From: Sphaeroforma sirkka
Taxonomy: Eukaryota > Opisthokonta > Ichthyosporea > Ichthyophonida
Reading direction: 5' to 3'
DNA: 22,122 nt
Assembly: GCA_001586965.3 (NCBI GenBank)
Contig: LUCW03000542.1
Coordinates: 57,501 to 79,622 of the forward strand
Under the pieces are notes generated by a model. The model saw only the letters and a program-made list of their open reading frames with translations, was not told where the DNA came from and ran no database searches. Positions 19,435-22,122 of this stretch are shown here, piece by piece. Position 1 is the stretch's first letter. Each line of letters begins with the position of its first letter. The position numbers were made by a program, and so were the translations under genes.

Positions 19435-20160
19435 AGTGCCGTTATTCTATATGTGCGGAATAGGCACGATAAAGCAGATATTAATAGCGTATTGTTGCCT
19501 GAAAGTTCTCCTACGAACGTACTACAGCCTAGTGGATTCAGACTGTGCGTAAATTCACTACTCTGCACGTTATGGGAACGGCAATAGTAGAACTAAATTG
19601 TATATTCACAAAACGCTATATTTTACTCTATATGCATCGAAAGTCATAGACTCAGTCACAGACTCTCAGACTCTCGGCCCCGAACCTCACCGCTGGCGCT
19701 CACGGCCTCAACTCAGTCTCAGAGTCTCAGTGACTGTCTCTCATCTCCGGTCTCACACACAGTACTGACTTCTGACAAAAAAGTGAAATCTCTAGATACA
19801 GTAATTTTTCCACTCCAGTCTCCGACGTCAGTCTCCCATACTTTTTTTTTTTAAACAAAACACGCACAACAAATGAGGAGAGAGAGACTCAAGAGTCAGG
19901 AGTTCAGGACTCCAGGAGAGTGACAAGGGACAACTGACAACTGACAACAAGTCATATATAGACTCACAGTCCGCAAGCCCACACTTCTTGCACACTCTCC
20001 CAAACTTACCCGTCCCCGAAGGCAGACCACAGAGTGAGTAGAAACTTGAAAGGGTAGTTTTTTACACGTTCTTTATTCATTTTGTACCGAAGGAGGCAAT
20101 TAATTTAACTAAAAAGCTCTTCTTTCTATTTTTACCCTCATTATAACTTATGCGTTCTTT
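19435..20160. other. Upstream region of the intronless gene, TCTC/GAGA-rich blocks
   Basis: No supported gene. 19650-19760 is rich in CAGTCTCAGA-type motifs, and 19878-19945 carries the purine-rich counterpart GAGAGAGAGACTCAAGAGTC. A run of T followed by AAACAAAACA lies near 19845-19865. The promoter of the minus-strand gene should be close to 19435-19560, where I see no clear core element. Confidence 0.6.
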
Positions 20161-20171
20161 TCATATTTTTG

Positions 20172-20181
20172 ATTGGCCAAT
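20172..20181. promoter_or_regulatory. ATTGGCCAAT palindrome (back-to-back CCAAT boxes)
   Basis: A perfect palindrome containing a CCAAT box on each strand, 42 bp before a TATAAA. Placement suits a promoter reading to the right, but function is inferred. Confidence 0.45.
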
Positions 20182-20222
20182 AGTAGTGGATAAAACCATT
20201 TAAACATTCAGATCGTTAAAAG

Positions 20223-20228
20223 TATAAA
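20223..20228 (+). promoter_or_regulatory. TATA box (TATAAA)
   Basis: AGTATAAATTCC lies 68 bp upstream of the ATG of the candidate secreted peptide, and the CCAAT palindrome lies just before it. Confidence 0.45.
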
Positions 20229-20295
20229 TTCCGGGCCGAAGAATAACTGGTCATATTCAATCAAAGTACTGGATATACATATTTTCTGGAAAACA

Positions 20296-20504
20296 ATGAG
20301 AGTTATTCCCACAATCCTCATTTTAATTTTTATCGTTGTTCTTGCTCCTCATTGCGTTATGGCGGTACGGAATAGAAGCTGAACGTAAACGCATATTTAT
20401 TCAATTTAAAAAACGTTATAATGGTTGTAATGTGACCAGAAGAGCCTACCTATGTTCTTTTATAGGACTTATCGTATGGTGAAATCGGTACATACTTAAA
20501 ATTT
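20296..20504 (+). CDS. Candidate small secreted peptide gene, two exons (weak)
   Basis: Exon 1 (20296-20364) encodes MRVIPTILILIFIVVLAP then HCVMA, a textbook signal peptide with Val at -3 and Ala at -1. GTACGG follows, and an acceptor TGTTCTTTTATAG ends at 20465. Splicing would add DLSYGEIGTYLKF and a stop (TAG at 20505-20507), a 36-residue precursor with a 13-residue product. Without splicing the frame stops after VRNRS. CCAAT and TATA elements precede it and an AATAAA lies at 20930. The case rests on signal-peptide shape and promoter order only, and a short hydrophobic ORF can arise by chance in AT-rich DNA. Confidence 0.3.
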
Positions 20505-20733
20505 TAGACCCGAAAGATGCACCTATAAGCATACAAAGTACCGCATATGGAATCAAAGTTCAACTTAAACGAATATCTGTTCGATTTATAAATGCTTCAA
20601 CGGAAAACGGTTTGAGGTTAGCTGAGTGTAGTCTCAAGTCTCAACTCTTGTATTGCCGACCAGTCGTGAGTACTCGTGACACGAAAGTACGCGGGGTTTC
20701 AGTCAGCTAAGATTTATTCGCCTTTTGGTTGGT

Positions 20734-20765
20734 CCCAAGCTCTACAGTAGTAAAGTGAGCTTGGG
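20734..20765. repeat. Perfect 9-bp stem inverted repeat
   Basis: CCCAAGCTC at 20734-20742 pairs with GAGCTTGGG at 20757-20765 across a 14-nt loop. Confidence 0.7.
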
Positions 20766-20929
20766 AGAGCCAAGCTTCTGTATTTATATCAGCGTTGGAT
20801 TGGCCAAGACGGATAGCCCGCGCAAATGTCCAACTGTCACGCTGGTGGTTTTTCCAAGGTGTTACTGGTTTAGGGCCTCCGGGTTTTACACTCTCGACTT
20901 CTCAAGTCTCGAGTCCCAGTCTCGCTCGA

Positions 20930-20935
20930 AATAAA
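20930..20935 (+). terminator. Possible poly(A) signal AATAAA
   Basis: CGAAATAAAAACGG, about 430 nt past the candidate peptide stop. Supporting context is weak. Confidence 0.25.
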
Positions 20936-21009
20936 AACGGCTATATCTATATGTGATGAAAATTAGGCGGGGATCTCATATCATGGATGGCACTATTCTA
21001 TGCTAAATT

Positions 21010-21092
21010 TTATAATTTAAAAACCTATATGCCTAAAAAATTATGACTAACCCGTTATGCCTAAATTTTATGACTAAAACCCCTATGCCTAA
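21010..21092. repeat. Degenerate tandem repeat of about 29 bp, 3 copies
   Basis: Units contain TATGCCTAAA and TTATGACTAA, for example CCTATATGCCTAAAAAATTA followed by CGTTATGCCTAAATTTTATG and CCCTATGCCTAAAAATAG. Confidence 0.7.
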
Positions 21093-21117
21093 AAATAGAT
21101 TCACATTTCTTTTCAGT

Positions 21118-21300
21118 AGTAGTCTCTCTCATTAACTCTCTAGTATCTGCTCTCTACTGACACTGACAAGCTATGTACTACTACTCTAGTCTACTACTAC
21201 TATTACTACTCGAGAGTAAAGTAGAGTATTGTAGAGTAGAGCTAGAGTAGAGAGAGAGGTAGTAAATAGAGAATACGTAGATAGAGAATACGTAGTGCTC
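21118..21300. repeat. Imperfect inverted repeat, CTCT/CTAC-rich arm to GAGA/GTAG-rich arm
   Basis: The left part is pyrimidine-rich (AGTCTCTCTC, CTCTCTAGTATC, ACTCTAGTCTACTAC). The right part is its purine-rich counterpart (GTAGAGTAGAGCTAGAG, AGAGAGAGG). CTCGAG sits near the centre. AGAGAATACGTAGAT is also duplicated near 21270-21295. Confidence 0.6.
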
Positions 21301-22122
21301 AAGCCTTGCGGCCCCTGCCCTCATTACATTTATACTCATACTGATATTATAATATATAATTGTTTTTTTGGTATATTATTTTTTTTTAAAAAAAAATGGA
21401 AATCACCAAATCTATAAAAATTTATAAAAATATCAACTGTCAAGAAATAGTTTTAGTATGTAGAACATATTTTTATATATGCATTTTACAAGTCCTTTGG
21501 GAGTAGTGAGCGTAGAAGAATATTTTACTCTCAGGCCTCGAGCAGTATAAATCAAAACTGATTGAATAATTTTAGTATATCAAATTACTCTCATTTTTGC
21601 GTATATTTCATTTTATTTTCTGAATAATATACTATTTATTTTTTTTAAAACAAAACAAAAACAAAAAACTAATAAATAAAAGTGTACTTTGTTTACTTCG
21701 TCAACTCTCTCGGCACAGCTGAACATGAAACTTTAAAACAACCGAGCCAGTGTCCAAAGTCCGAACCGCATCCGGTCAATCCGCAAAGGCAGGGATCGAT
21801 ACTTATGGGCCCTCTCCAGATACACCTCGACCCAGAAAAAGTATCAGGGACCAGGCCCACCAGGGTACGTCATGACGGTTAAGACGTCATACCCATATCG
21901 GTGAATCAACAAACACATATTTATGTATTTTAAAAGTATCTGTCTCCCTGAAGGAGTTTATAAAGTATCCTTTGATCTCAGTGTGGAACTGTGGACGTGA
22001 ATCATAGCGAAAGATAGCACGTGTATGCCTATTTGATTACGAGGTAGTAGACCCATCTTGACGCATTTCCGGCAGTCCATATAAACTTCCATATGAAAGA
22101 GGACCACAAAGAATCCTCTCAT
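21300..22122. other. AT-rich non-coding stretch at the window end
   Basis: No gene is supported. A T9A9 palindrome lies at 21379-21396 and A/C-rich sequence with AATAAATAAA near 21672. 21690-21890 is more GC-balanced and has short open frames on both strands, none with recognisable similarity; it could be the edge of an exon that I cannot identify. Confidence 0.55.

Noticed and set aside
20483-20710. 75-codon open stretch after the candidate secreted peptide, without an ATG
   Set aside because: No start, and no splice from the signal-peptide exon reaches its phase with a reasonable intron. A stretch of this length is not rare by chance.
20725-20934. 69-codon plus-strand frame
   Set aside because: Starts only at GTG, contains the 9-bp hairpin and has no recognisable features.
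21682-21882. 66-codon plus-strand frame and an opposing 36-codon minus-strand frame
   Set aside because: The composition looks somewhat coding-like, but there is no family similarity, splice context or clear start, so it is left undecided.

Overview
The window comes from an intron-rich nuclear genome, most likely an animal or a close holozoan relative. Two genes point that way: a spliceosomal crooked-neck protein and a RING/B-box/coiled-coil/NHL (TRIM-NHL) protein. Introns are GT-AG, their polypyrimidine tracts are short, and they are filled with (TA)n, (TG)n and minisatellites. The sequence alone does not fix the species.

Layout: (1) 247-7282, minus strand: seven 5' exons of a crooked-neck-like (CRNKL1/Clf1) gene, 442 codons, whose 3' end lies beyond base 1. 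(2) 7283-8143: an 861-bp head-to-head intergenic region that probably serves as a shared promoter. (3) 8144-17866, plus strand: a complete 12-exon TRIM-NHL gene of about 767 residues, RING / single B-box2 / coiled coil / six NHL repeats. Its RING carries a very long insert, and exon 4 contains an apparent frame break. (4) 17867-18090: a short convergent intergenic region with poly(A) signals on both strands. (5) 18091-19434, minus strand: an intronless 447-residue basic, probably disordered protein that I do not recognise. (6) 19435-22122: mostly non-coding and AT-rich, with purine/pyrimidine hairpin-like blocks and one weak candidate for a tiny secreted peptide gene near 20296.

The most unusual signal is how tandem repeats relate to 5' splice sites. 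Three arrays are built from units that span an exon-intron junction: a 54-bp unit x4 at the crooked-neck exon 7 donor; a 35/44-bp unit x18 at the TRIM-NHL exon 3 donor, giving 15 further intact GTGAGT donors in the intron; and a 163-194-bp unit x3 at the exon 6 donor, where all copies keep an open frame. At smaller scale, the crooked-neck exon 2 and exon 5 donors sit on (GT)n and (GTATG)3 runs. I saw no transposon, virus-like element, tRNA, rRNA or CRISPR array.
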